The notes below the pieces were generated by a model. It was not told where the DNA came from and ran no database searches. It worked only from the letters and a program-made list of their open reading frames with translations. 36,622 nucleotides of DNA, taken from the NCBI GenBank assembly GCA_031268935.1, contig JAIRWL010000004.1, forward strand, positions 1-36,622, in the 5' to 3' direction. The translations under genes were made by a program, and so were the position numbers. The stretch comes from Holosporales bacterium (GTDB taxonomy: Bacteria; Pseudomonadota; Alphaproteobacteria; RUG11792). Shown here one piece after another: positions 30,549 to 36,622 of this stretch; positions within the stretch are counted from its first letter, which is position 1; every line of letters begins with the position of its first letter.

Positions 30549-31034
30549 TCAGATGGCGGCTTGCTTAATCGATTCGATTGGGATTCCGTGTTCTGCTTTG
30601 TGTTTCTTCATGAGAATGAACGTCTTGACACTTCTGATGTTTTTATCTCTCTGAATCTTTTTTTGAATAATATCTTCATAATCTTCAAGACTCTTCGCGA
30701 CAATTAATAATACAAAATCGCTGTTCCCAGGAGTCGCAAAACAGTATCTCACATTTTTCAATTTAGTTATATTATCGACAAAATCAGAAACTTCCCATGA
30801 ATTTTGAGAAATTAAATTGATGATACAGATAGCTTTAAAACTGTATCCAAATGTGAAAGCATTAATTTCGGCATGGTACCCAATGATAACTCCATTTCGC
30901 TCCATTGCCTTTAAACGTCTCAGACACGGAGGAGCCGAAATTCCAGCATTCTTAGCAAGTTGAACGTTGGTCATTCTGCCATTTTCCTGCAAATCTGATA
31001 GAATGGAGATATCGATATCGTCAAATTTTATCAT
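30549..31034 (-). CDS. Lrp/AsnC family transcriptional regulator
   Basis: DNA-binding regulator with an N-terminal winged helix (DDIDISILSDLQENGRMT, then LAKNAGISAPPCLRRLKAMERNGVI) and a C-terminal RAM/AsnC ligand-binding domain (VRYCFATPGNSDFVLLIVAKSLEDYEDII). The start MIKFDDIDIS at 31034 fits the family; the frame extends seven residues further to 31055. At about 161 residues it is standard. Family members respond to amino acids; the effector and targets cannot be read here. It converges on the protease gene with a 4-bp gap. Confidence 0.9.
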   Translation of the reverse strand: MIKFDDIDISILSDLQENGRMTNVQLAKNAGISAPPCLRRLKAMERNGVIIGYHAEINAFTFGYSFKAICIINLISQNSWEVSDFVDNITKLKNVRYCFATPGNSDFVLLIVAKSLEDYEDIIQKKIQRDKNIRSVKTFILMKKHKAEHGIPIESIKQAAI

Positions 31035-31212
31035 AATCCGGATTGCAAAAAACACATTCTCAATCCTGGCACGATACGATATAACAATCGGCAGTTAGAA
31101 GGCGAATTCAGATTAAATTGACACCCAGGAAGAGAAAACATAATTTATCATCAATCGAAAAAGGTGTACAATCATGCATCTTGTGTTTAAAGATTTTTAA
31201 TGCATTACCCTG

Positions 31213-32187
31213 ATGATTTATGAAAATTTAGAAGCGATTTATAAAATGTATGATTCGTTTTTGATAGATGTTTATGGGGTTCTATATGATGGTAAAAAAC
31301 TTTATCACGGTGTTCTTGATATTTTAAAAAAAATAAAAGATTCTGGAAGGAAGATAATTATATTATCCAATACGACGTTGATTTCCAAAATTTGTAAAAT
31401 TCAATATGCTGAATTTGGATTAATCGAGGGGGTTCACTACGATCAATTCATGAGCTCTGGAGAAGTGTTCAAAAGAATGATTCCAGATATTTTTACCCCA
31501 TCTGCGAGGTATTATCAGATTTTTCAAAGAAATTTGCTGATTTTTGAGGGAAGTAATTTAGTTGAGGTAGAAAAAATTGAAGATGCAGATTTTGTATACG
31601 TCGGAATAGTTTTCGCAAATGGACAGAGATATCCAGTAGATAAACTCAGAACGAAATCTGGAGCGGAAATCAGGATAGACGAATTGCTCAAGGTCAGCGT
31701 AGATGAAATAGATGGATTTGATGACATAGCTACGATCCTCAAAAAATGCTTAGAGAATCAGAAAAAATTAGTAATTTCTAATCCGGATATATTCGCGATG
31801 GACTCGATCGATGGAGCGACGCGCCCAACTTTATGCCAAGGAGGTATCGGTGAATTTTACGAGCAAATGGGTGGAGAAGTATTGTATTTCGGCAAACCGT
31901 ATCAGCCCATATATAGTTTCGTTGAACAATATTTGACGGGGAGTGAGGAGACGGCCATGATAGGGGATACCCCGTGGACCGACATATTGGGAGGAAATAT
32001 GGCTGGGCATTCCACTATCCTTACATTAACGGGGGTTGCCAACTGCTACCTCAGCGAGATGTCTCCGGAGCTGGGAATCGACCATAAAATAGAAAGGCTA
32101 ATCGAGGAAGTGTCCGCAATAATGACCCATAAAAGCATGCGGCATTTTTCCAAACGGCCTACCCAAATAATCAAAAGCATGGCTTAA
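31213..32187 (+). CDS. HAD-superfamily subfamily IIA hydrolase (TIGR01459 type)
   Basis: Haloacid dehalogenase-type phosphatase. Motif I is DVYGVLYDG (nucleophile Asp and acid Asp), motif II the Ser/Thr in ILSNTT, motif III Lys near YFGKPYQPIY, and motif IV GDTPWTDILGGNMAG. Cap insertion between motifs II and III is of the IIA kind, related to NagD and 4-nitrophenylphosphatases. This subfamily is common in alphaproteobacteria; its substrate is not known. ATG 31213 matches the usual N-terminus. It lies just upstream of tRNA-Ser. Confidence 0.85.
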   Translation: MIYENLEAIYKMYDSFLIDVYGVLYDGKKLYHGVLDILKKIKDSGRKIIILSNTTLISKICKIQYAEFGLIEGVHYDQFMSSGEVFKRMIPDIFTPSARYYQIFQRNLLIFEGSNLVEVEKIEDADFVYVGIVFANGQRYPVDKLRTKSGAEIRIDELLKVSVDEIDGFDDIATILKKCLENQKKLVISNPDIFAMDSIDGATRPTLCQGGIGEFYEQMGGEVLYFGKPYQPIYSFVEQYLTGSEETAMIGDTPWTDILGGNMAGHSTILTLTGVANCYLSEMSPELGIDHKIERLIEEVSAIMTHKSMRHFSKRPTQIIKSMA

Positions 32188-32242
32188 ACACAGTGACATT
32201 TCATCTCGAATTGAGGTAGAATCGACAGGGTCATAGCATGCG

Positions 32243-32332
32243 GGATGGGTGGCCGAGTGGTTGAAGGCACCGGTCTTGAAAACCGGCAAGGAGGCAACTC
32301 CTTCGTGGGTTCGAATCCCACCTCATCCGCCA
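32243..32332 (+). tRNA. tRNA-Ser (anticodon UGA), CCA encoded
   Basis: Seven-bp acceptor stem GGATGGG / CTCATCC (one G.U), D-arm GGCCGAGTGGTTGAAGGC, anticodon loop CTTGAAA with TGA, an extended variable arm (AAGGAGGCAACTCCTTC) as in all tRNA-Ser, T-arm GTGGGTTCGAATCCCAC and encoded CCA at 32330-32332. Confidence 0.97.
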
Positions 32333-32723
32333 AATGGTCATAAATTAAGACAAATGTCAAAAGTAGATAAGCGAAGCGTCTTTTGATGTTTGTGTTAACT
32401 TATGAGAATATGGCAAGATGGGGGGAGTCGAACCCACGAAGGAGGGGGAGGCGTGGTCCATCCCTGAGCTCCTAGATACAATGATTTGGTCTCTTCTTTG
32501 GGTTGGAGGATACGAGGTCTCGCTCATCCTGGGCGGGAGTTCCACTTAGATGGCCCATAACCTGGGGGCAGGGAGGCGGATTCCGCTTAGGCAAAATGCC
32601 TAAGCTCTGAATAGAACTTTTGGATAGACCGCCCGGAACTATTTCCGATGCCGTCTCTTGGGGATTGAGGGATAATCAAAGCCATCGGTTAATCAATGAA
32701 AATCCCATAGATCAGGACGTCCC
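32333..32723. other. GC-rich gene-free region after tRNA-Ser
   Basis: No gene supported. It holds an inverted, decayed copy of the tRNA-Ser 3' end (32411-32444) and a perfect 8-bp hairpin, GCTTAGGC (32585-32592) and GCCTAAGC (32598-32605), with AAAAT as loop and no T-run. Composition matches the accessory islands. Confidence 0.5.
32411..32444 (-). pseudogene. Inverted remnant of the tRNA-Ser 3' end
   Basis: Seventeen bases (32428-32444, TCGAACCCACGAAGGAG) are an exact reverse complement of 32298-32314 in the tRNA-Ser variable/T-arm. The match continues imperfectly to the CCA end (TGGC at 32411). No complete cloverleaf can be formed. It may mark a past integration or duplication at the tRNA. 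Confidence 0.6.
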
Positions 32724-33119
32724 CTACCTAGCGGGGGGAGGATTTTGATCCGGCGCTACTCTATCCTGAACTTCCGGATCCATTTCCGCCTGTTCCAACT
32801 CCCGCCCTGCGGCCTCTTCTTCCCGTTGCAGTCTGGCCTGATCCTCCCTCTCCTGAGTGATGCTTCTTAGCTGGGAGAACGACCGTTCCGCCCACAAATA
32901 CCTCTCCCATGCCGTCTCACATAGATCGGGAGGTACCGGGAACTCTACCAAGCTTGCAATACTCAGGACAGGCGGTAGATACGGAGGCTCCCTTGGGATA
33001 GTAAGGCCGGGGGCCGGGTGCAACATTCCGTCAATGGCTCCTTCAATGCAAGCATTGAGTACATCGTTACCTTGGATTACATCGGTGTCAGTCATCCTGG
33101 TAGTGACCCAGCCTAACAC
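32724..33119 (-). CDS. C-terminal frame of a broken secreted protein
   Basis: A 131-codon frame that begins at GTG 33119, overlapping the TAG stop of the previous frame (33113-33115) by 7 bp. It could be a coupled second gene, but without a signal peptide or ribosome site it is more likely the C-terminus of the 33638 gene after a 1-nt indel near 33113-33128. The product has a Pro-rich middle (IPREPPYLPPVLS) and a charged helical end (RLQREEEAAGRELEQAEMD). No family recognised; GC-rich. Confidence 0.5.
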   Translation of the reverse strand: MLGWVTTRMTDTDVIQGNDVLNACIEGAIDGMLHPAPGLTIPREPPYLPPVLSIASLVEFPVPPDLCETAWERYLWAERSFSQLRSITQEREDQARLQREEEAAGRELEQAEMDPEVQDRVAPDQNPPPAR

Positions 33120-33514
33120 AACCGAATCTCATCACCAGCCCTTAAATGAATGGATCGGTTCCGTCCTGGCATACAAACATCAAAACACTCGCACCTATCA
33201 TCAGCGGTGATAAAGGATATGCCCCCCGACCACTGCCAGATACGGTTAGGTCCCCCTACCCGGTTCAGCCCGTCCTGAGCTGCAGCCGCTAGAGAGAAGA
33301 GGTGATCATTCAATCTCTGCCCTTCCGCCAATACCTCAGCCTGAGCACGCAAAGACAAGAAACCGTAGTCTATTAAAATATCATGCCCTGAGGTCACAGC
33401 GTTTACCTCGGACTGTGGGCTTCGGTCCCCCCGGGGGGCGGGGCTGCCATAGCAACCTATAACCCCTGATACCCCCGCAAATTCGTAACTGAAAGTCTGG
33501 GAATGATACGAGCC
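33113..33514 (-). CDS. Middle frame of a broken secreted protein
   Basis: Open from 33514 to the TAG at 33113; the first start-like codon is GTG 33397 without a ribosome site. It becomes continuous with the signal-peptide frame if one base is lost from the C6/G6 tract at 33427-33438. The sequence looks like ordinary folded protein (HDILIDYGFLSLRAQAEVLAEG, NRIWQWSGGISFITADDRCE). Function unknown. Confidence 0.5.
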   Translation of the reverse strand, partial: GSYHSQTFSYEFAGVSGVIGCYGSPAPRGDRSPQSEVNAVTSGHDILIDYGFLSLRAQAEVLAEGQRLNDHLFSLAAAAQDGLNRVGGPNRIWQWSGGISFITADDRCECFDVCMPGRNRSIHLRAGDEIRLC

Positions 33515-33638
33515 TTAGAGGGGGCGCATCGGATGGTTCCTGCCCCCGGCTACCTTCTGGTGGCTGTTCAGCCGCCGTAGCACTCCCAATCAGGAGCATC
33601 ATTACAAGAACCCCTTTATTTGTTAACTTCTTTAACAT
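33381..33638 (-). CDS. Signal-peptide end of a broken secreted protein
   Basis: ATG 33638 has AGGG 9 nt upstream and a consensus promoter; ATG 33647 is also in frame but has no room for a ribosome site. Residues 1-23 (MLKKLTNKGVLVMMLLIGSATA) are a clear signal peptide, followed by a Pro/Gly/Arg-rich stretch. At the C6/G6 tract the frame runs on to an early stop at 33381, giving about 85 residues. Losing one base in that tract joins it to the 33113-33514 frame. So the locus is off or a pseudogene. Same architecture as the other island genes. Confidence 0.55.
   Translation of the reverse strand: MLKKLTNKGVLVMMLLIGSATAAEQPPEGSRGQEPSDAPPLRLVSFPDFQLRICGGIRGYRLLWQPRPPGGPKPTVRGKRCDLRA
33427..33438 (-). 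repeat. C6G6 run at the frame break
   Basis: CCCCCC (33427-33432) followed directly by GGGGGG (33433-33438), then C and GGGG. One fewer base restores the downstream frame of the secreted gene. Confidence 0.6.
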
Positions 33639-33680
33639 ATCTTTCATCCCTAAAACTGAACTGTTGATTACTTGTGAGCG

Positions 33681-33709
33681 ATAATAAACGGAATAATTGC
33701 ATTTGTCAA
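33681..33709 (-). promoter_or_regulatory. Consensus sigma70-type promoter of the 33638 secreted gene
   Basis: On the minus strand, TTGACA (33709-33704) and TATTAT (33686-33681) are 17 bp apart, about 43 bp ahead of ATG 33638. This is the best promoter match in the window. Confidence 0.75.
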
Positions 33710-33840
33710 GGATATGGTAGGATGGACATCATCCCTCTCAAGAGGGCCCCCGTTCCATTCCTCGAGGCCTCTTTCGTTATGCCCCCGAGTCCTTTGCGGA
33801 CGCCGTTTACTTAACTGGCAAGGCGCAATTCATGCGGCGA

Positions 33841-33896
33841 TTGACTTTTCTCTCCATATGTGTTAACTATTTGGTAACTTTGGTAACTAAGGTTAC
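33841..33896 (+). promoter_or_regulatory. Putative carD promoter with 9-bp GGTAAC repeats
   Basis: TTGACT (33841-33846) lies 17 bp ahead of TAACTA (33864-33869), a weak -10. Directly after it, GGTAAC (33873), GGTAAC (33882) and GGTTAC (33891) recur every 9 bp, an operator-like array in the 5' leader of carD. Confidence 0.4.
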
Positions 33897-33924
33897 GACG
33901 ACGAGCTCTTGAGAAAATCAGCAG

Positions 33925-34431
33925 ATGATGGGTACAAGTGAACAAACTACATTCGAAGTCGGGGCTTGGATGGTGTATCCATCTCATGGAGTGGGCCGAC
34001 TCGATCGAATTGATAAAATCGATATCGATGGAACGGTCGTGGAGTTTTTTGTAATTTCTTTTCGAAAGACTAAACTGGAGTTAAAACTACCAGTAAAAAG
34101 AGCGATAGAGGCAGGGTTGCGTAGAGTCGTCAGTAAAGAGGATATGGAAAAGGCTCTTGGGGCTTTAGTCCAGAAGACGAAAAAACGTAGATTGATGTGG
34201 AGCAAAAGGGCTCAGGAGTACGAAACGAAGATCAATTCCGGAGATCCGGTTGCGATAGCGGAAGTCATTAGGGAATTGTATAAAGGGGCCGGAGATGCTG
34301 CACAATCTTTTAGCGAACGTCAGATATATCAGGGGGCGCTCGAGAGATTGGCTAGAGAGGTTTCGGTCGTCGATGAGATTGGGGAAGATGATGCGATTAG
34401 GAAGCTCGAATCGATCTTACAGGCTGCTTAA
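33925..34431 (+). CDS. carD: CarD family transcriptional regulator
   Basis: RNA polymerase-binding regulator that stabilises open promoter complexes in other bacteria. The N-terminal RNAP-interaction domain is seen in FEVGAWMVYPSHGVGRLDRIDKIDIDG and YYV-like FFVISFRKTKLELKLPV; the C-terminal helical DNA-binding domain follows (LMWSKRAQEYETKINSGDPVAIAEVIRELYK), including the Trp that CarD proteins use at the bubble edge. Length 168 is standard. Start ATG 33925 or 33928. It sits next to a GC-rich island and upstream of mipZ, in the same direction, with a 111-bp gap. Confidence 0.93.
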   Translation: MMGTSEQTTFEVGAWMVYPSHGVGRLDRIDKIDIDGTVVEFFVISFRKTKLELKLPVKRAIEAGLRRVVSKEDMEKALGALVQKTKKRRLMWSKRAQEYETKINSGDPVAIAEVIRELYKGAGDAAQSFSERQIYQGALERLAREVSVVDEIGEDDAIRKLESILQAA

Positions 34432-34542
34432 GACGAGTTAGTTAAAAACATGACGGGACAGTGCTTGTGACCGTATCCCTTTCGCTGTCAGGTGAATGCG
34501 TGTTAAAATCGAGCTCGTGAATTAGCTTATAAGTTGTGTGCC

Positions 34543-35361
34543 ATGTCCCCAAAAGTCGTCGTTTTCGGTAATCAAAAGGGCGGGACTGGAAAATCGACCT
34601 TAGCCGTTCATCTCTCTGTCAGCCTCCTCACTCAAGGATTTAAAGTAGCGACGATAGACGTCGATGCCAACCAGGGAACCTTTTCTCGATATATCGAAAA
34701 TCGAAAAAAGACTGGCCTCAACTCCCCAAATCTACCGATCTCGACTCATTTCCCCGTTTTTAACCACAACAGTGATTCGATTGCAGAAATGGAAAAAGTA
34801 AATAAAGAGAATTTTACAAAATTGATAGCTTCTTGCTTGGAATTCGATTTTATCATAATCGATACTCCAGGGAGTGACAACTATATATCAAAATTGGCGC
34901 ATTCTTACGCGGATGTGGTCGTTACTCCGATGAACGAAAGCTTCATCGATTTAGATCTTTTGGTGAGAATAAATGGATCAGAAACGAATCAGCTGAAGCC
35001 AAGCATTTATGCTGAAATGATCTGGAATCAGAAAAAGGAGCGAGCCATCCGAGATAAGGGAACGATCGATTGGATAGTGCTCGTCAATAGATTATCTAAC
35101 GTTGCTTCAAAAAATGGGTATGAATTGGAAAAAATATTAACGGCATTATCCAAAAGAATCGGATTTCGAATTGCCCACGGGTTTAAAGAGCGCGTAATAT
35201 TCAAGGAATTGTTCCCATCCGGTCTGACAATCCTGGACAAAGATCAACTTTCTTCGCAGGTTACCCTATCGCATATCGCCGCACGCCAGGAGCTAAATTG
35301 TTTACTAAAGACGCTCAATATAGATCATAAAGACGAAAATACCACTAATTCCAATCTTTAG
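34543..35361 (+). CDS. mipZ: Division-site positioning ATPase MipZ
   Basis: ParA/MinD-type ATPase; in Caulobacter it forms a gradient from ParB at the poles and keeps FtsZ at midcell. Deviant Walker A KGGTGKST at residues 12-19, followed by VATIDVDANQGTFSRYIENR, Walker B FIIIDTPG, and the MipZ-specific segments DWIVLVNRLS, RIGFRIAHGFKERVIFKELFPSGLTILD. ATG 34543 is chosen over an in-frame TTG nine bases upstream. A normal-length alphaproteobacterial protein. Its last 4 bp overlap the convergent PhzF-like gene. Confidence 0.93.
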   Translation: MSPKVVVFGNQKGGTGKSTLAVHLSVSLLTQGFKVATIDVDANQGTFSRYIENRKKTGLNSPNLPISTHFPVFNHNSDSIAEMEKVNKENFTKLIASCLEFDFIIIDTPGSDNYISKLAHSYADVVVTPMNESFIDLDLLVRINGSETNQLKPSIYAEMIWNQKKERAIRDKGTIDWIVLVNRLSNVASKNGYELEKILTALSKRIGFRIAHGFKERVIFKELFPSGLTILDKDQLSSQVTLSHIAARQELNCLLKTLNIDHKDENTTNSNL

Positions 35362-36170
35362 AAAATTGACATTTTCCCTTCGGTTGAGATAACACATTGC
35401 CCCGTCACAAATGTGAATTCTTCTCCATAATTCAAGATTACATAGCAGTTTCTTCCGAGTGATGGTTGAAATCCAATAAAATCATTCTTTCCCATTCTTC
35501 CAGACCAATATGCCGCCAGCTTTGCACTAGCTATAGGAGTAAGAATATCGTAAAATAATCCTAATTTTGGAGCGAATACTTTTGCACAGAAATCGTAATC
35601 CAGATCCGTTTCATAGTGGGTATCCGTCGTGATAATAAACGAATTATAGTAATTAATCCGCTTAAATTTATCGATATCTGGACTAAGATTCAGTAGCTTT
35701 TTTGGGCTCCTTATTTCCACGATTAAATCGGAATCACATTGCGCGACAGAAACAATCAGTCCTCCCATTAATGCAGAATGCAAAAAGGTCGGTACTACGG
35801 CTTTTTTTACGTTGGTGCTTTGGATTCTTGCTCTAACCGCACCATCATCGAGAATTCGGATCAGGATCACTTTTTGATCGACGATCAAACTAAACTCTAC
35901 TAAGGATTGATTGCGCGAGTTGATCACTTTGGCGGCCGCAAAGAGTGAGTTACCGAAGTACATTCCACGACATCTCGGAGAAAAACATCGACACGAAAAA
36001 CTATTACTGCTCTCTTTTCTGACGAAAACGGTTTCCGCCGTGTTGATTTCCATGGAAATATTCTGTAGAATACCGTCATCTGGGAAGTTTTCGACAAAGA
36101 ATACGGTGGACGGATTACCGCATAGCAGCTCTTTGCTTAAAGTGTCTACGATCCAGAAATCGGTTACCAT
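35358..36170 (-). CDS. PhzF-like protein with a degenerate active site
   Basis: Follows the two-fold PhzF/diaminopimelate-epimerase fold: VDTLSKELLCGNPSTVFFVE and EINTAETVFV keep the catalytic-type Glu46, and DFCAKVFAPKLGLFYD through AAYWSGRMGKNDFIGFQPS follows the C-terminal half. Two hallmark motifs are altered: the GHATLA segment reads GNSLFAAA (Asn74 for His), and the EDPVTGSA loop reads YDILTPIAS. It may bind a ligand without isomerising it. PhzF homologues of unknown role are widespread in bacteria. ATG 36170 starts 11 bp from a divergent ORF. Confidence 0.75.
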   Translation of the reverse strand: MVTDFWIVDTLSKELLCGNPSTVFFVENFPDDGILQNISMEINTAETVFVRKESSNSFSCRCFSPRCRGMYFGNSLFAAAKVINSRNQSLVEFSLIVDQKVILIRILDDGAVRARIQSTNVKKAVVPTFLHSALMGGLIVSVAQCDSDLIVEIRSPKKLLNLSPDIDKFKRINYYNSFIITTDTHYETDLDYDFCAKVFAPKLGLFYDILTPIASAKLAAYWSGRMGKNDFIGFQPSLGRNCYVILNYGEEFTFVTGQCVISTEGKMSIF

Positions 36171-36181
36171 ACTTTCTGTCT

Positions 36182-36409
36182 GTGCTCCGTGAGCAAAAAC
36201 TTACCCGTAAACGCAGACTTAAAAGCGAGCAGCAATTTAAAAAAATCCAATTTTTAAGACTCCACAAACAAACGATACGCGCACTCGGCCAGGCATCGGA
36301 TACAAAGGGCAGTATCGCACAAATGGAAAAACCTAGCAAGCGATCAAGTCAGCTTGATAGGTTGCTTCGTAGAGCCCGTGCGAGCAGAATCAATTTAATC
36401 ATCCAATAA
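36182..36409 (+). CDS. Small highly basic protein, unknown
   Basis: A 75-codon frame from GTG 36182, divergent from the PhzF-like gene. It is rich in Lys, Arg and Gln (LTRKRRLKSEQQFKK, LLRRARASRINL), so the product could bind nucleic acid. No clear ribosome site and no recognised family; it does not match ribosomal protein S21 or S20. It could be real or chance. Confidence 0.3.
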   Translation: MLREQKLTRKRRLKSEQQFKKIQFLRLHKQTIRALGQASDTKGSIAQMEKPSKRSSQLDRLLRRARASRINLIIQ

Positions 36410-36445
36410 ATATATTTTTAATAAAAATAGAAGATAATCCTAAGA

Positions 36446-36464
36446 GCGATAAAGAACTTATCGC
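36446..36464 (+). other. Perfect 7-bp hairpin in the leader of the G16 gene
   Basis: GCGATAA (36446-36452) and TTATCGC (36458-36464), loop AAGAAC-like of 5 nt, 36 bp before ATG 36500. No T-run. It may be a leader structure or the end of the preceding ORF's transcript. Confidence 0.45.
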
Positions 36465-36499
36465 GAAGTTAATCAACGCATGATAAAGGAGAATAAATA

Positions 36500-36622
36500 A
36501 TGAGAGCTACGCAGGGAATAGCAAAATTCTTAACAATGACGGCAATCGTAGGAACCAGCCTCACGGGGGGGGGGGGGGGGCGGGAAACAGAAGTGGGGCC
36601 GATGTGATTTTATTACAGGATT
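36500..36622 (+). CDS. Phase-variable secreted protein, 5' end, out of frame here
   Basis: Cut by the window end. ATG 36500 has AAGGAG (36485-36490) 9 nt upstream. The signal peptide MRATQGIAKFLTMTAIVGTSLT leads straight into a G16 tract. With 16 Gs the frame stops at TGA 36605-36607 after about 35 codons. One more G opens a frame beginning AGNRSGADVILLQD to the window end; one fewer opens another. GNRSGA resembles GNRTGA in the 101-286 fragment, favouring the first. Unknown function. Confidence 0.6.
36565..36580 (+). repeat. G16 homopolymer tract after a signal peptide
   Basis: Sixteen uninterrupted Gs beginning 65 nt after ATG 36500, right at the predicted end of the signal peptide. The count leaves the gene out of frame. 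Confidence 0.8.

Noticed and set aside
33733-33746. CCCTC-TCAA-GAGGG hairpin as a terminator
   Set aside because: Short stem with no T-run on either strand.
36182-36409. Small basic ORF as ribosomal protein S21 or S20
   Set aside because: Basic composition is similar, but family landmarks are missing, so no function was assigned.
36565-36580. G16 and other tracts as pure sequencing artefacts
   Set aside because: Length errors are possible, but position after a signal peptide at several independent loci, including a CT repeat, is not explained by error. Exact counts remain uncertain.

Overview
The window looks like a piece of chromosome from an AT-rich, host-associated alphaproteobacterium. 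A Holosporales- or Rickettsiales-like intracellular symbiont is my best guess; the order is an inference and I cannot prove it from sequence alone. The support is the family mix: MipZ, a DivL-type pseudo-kinase, CarD, a split-E1 pyruvate dehydrogenase (pdhA-pdhB-pdhC), two-piece PntA, a TIGR01459-type HAD hydrolase and a PhzF-like protein. Housekeeping genes are AT-rich and tightly packed. Between them sit islands of visibly GC-richer, repeat-laden DNA that carries genes for secreted proteins of unknown function.

Layout. 1-2140 is a GC-rich accessory island. It holds a signal-peptide gene with a (CT)16 tract inside its signal sequence (383-858), a decayed region with a 138-bp tandem repeat, and about 500 bp without an intact gene. 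A secreted hypothetical follows on the minus strand (2138-3025). The next block is an RND efflux pair (3328-7679), cvpA, a secreted coiled-coil protein and a type IV prepilin-like protein (to 9975). After a 490-bp gap come murD and lolD (10465-12550). Accessory island 2 (12683-13600) has a secreted protein with a G10 tract, a 47-bp tandem repeat, a long structured hairpin, and a duplicated 3' end of pgi. The minus-strand operon pdhA-pdhB-pdhC-pgi fills 13603-18185. Island 3 (18490-20013) is a secreted Pro/Gly/Arg-rich protein split over two frames and ending in a terminator. A minus-strand DivL-like protein is followed by a six-gene plus-strand operon, pntAA-pntAB-ligA-nth-MFS-DacC-like (22780-28919). 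Then come a Deg-like protease, an Lrp/AsnC regulator, a HAD hydrolase and tRNA-Ser(UGA). Island 4 (32333-33700) contains an inverted tRNA-Ser remnant and a secreted gene broken at a C6/G6 tract. carD, mipZ, a degenerate PhzF-like gene and a small basic ORF follow. The window ends in a further signal-peptide gene interrupted by a G16 tract.

How it fits together. The core genes serve cell envelope and division (MurD, LolD, MipZ, DivL, RND pump, Deg protease), central metabolism (PDH, Pgi, transhydrogenase) and DNA repair (LigA, Nth). The most notable signal is a recurring architecture in the islands: promoter or strong Shine-Dalgarno, ATG, signal peptide, simple-sequence repeat, then a protein body with no recognisable domain. 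Three loci have long uninterrupted tracts: (CT)16 is off, G10 is on, and G16 is off in this sequence. A fourth, 33638, breaks at a C6/G6 tract where losing one base restores the frame. This is what a set of slipped-strand, phase-variable secreted proteins would look like. Several core-family genes also seem to encode pseudoenzymes: the DivL-like protein lacks the His/Tyr, the DacC-like protein lacks the Ser-x-x-Lys motif, and the PhzF-like protein lacks its GHA and TGSA motifs.
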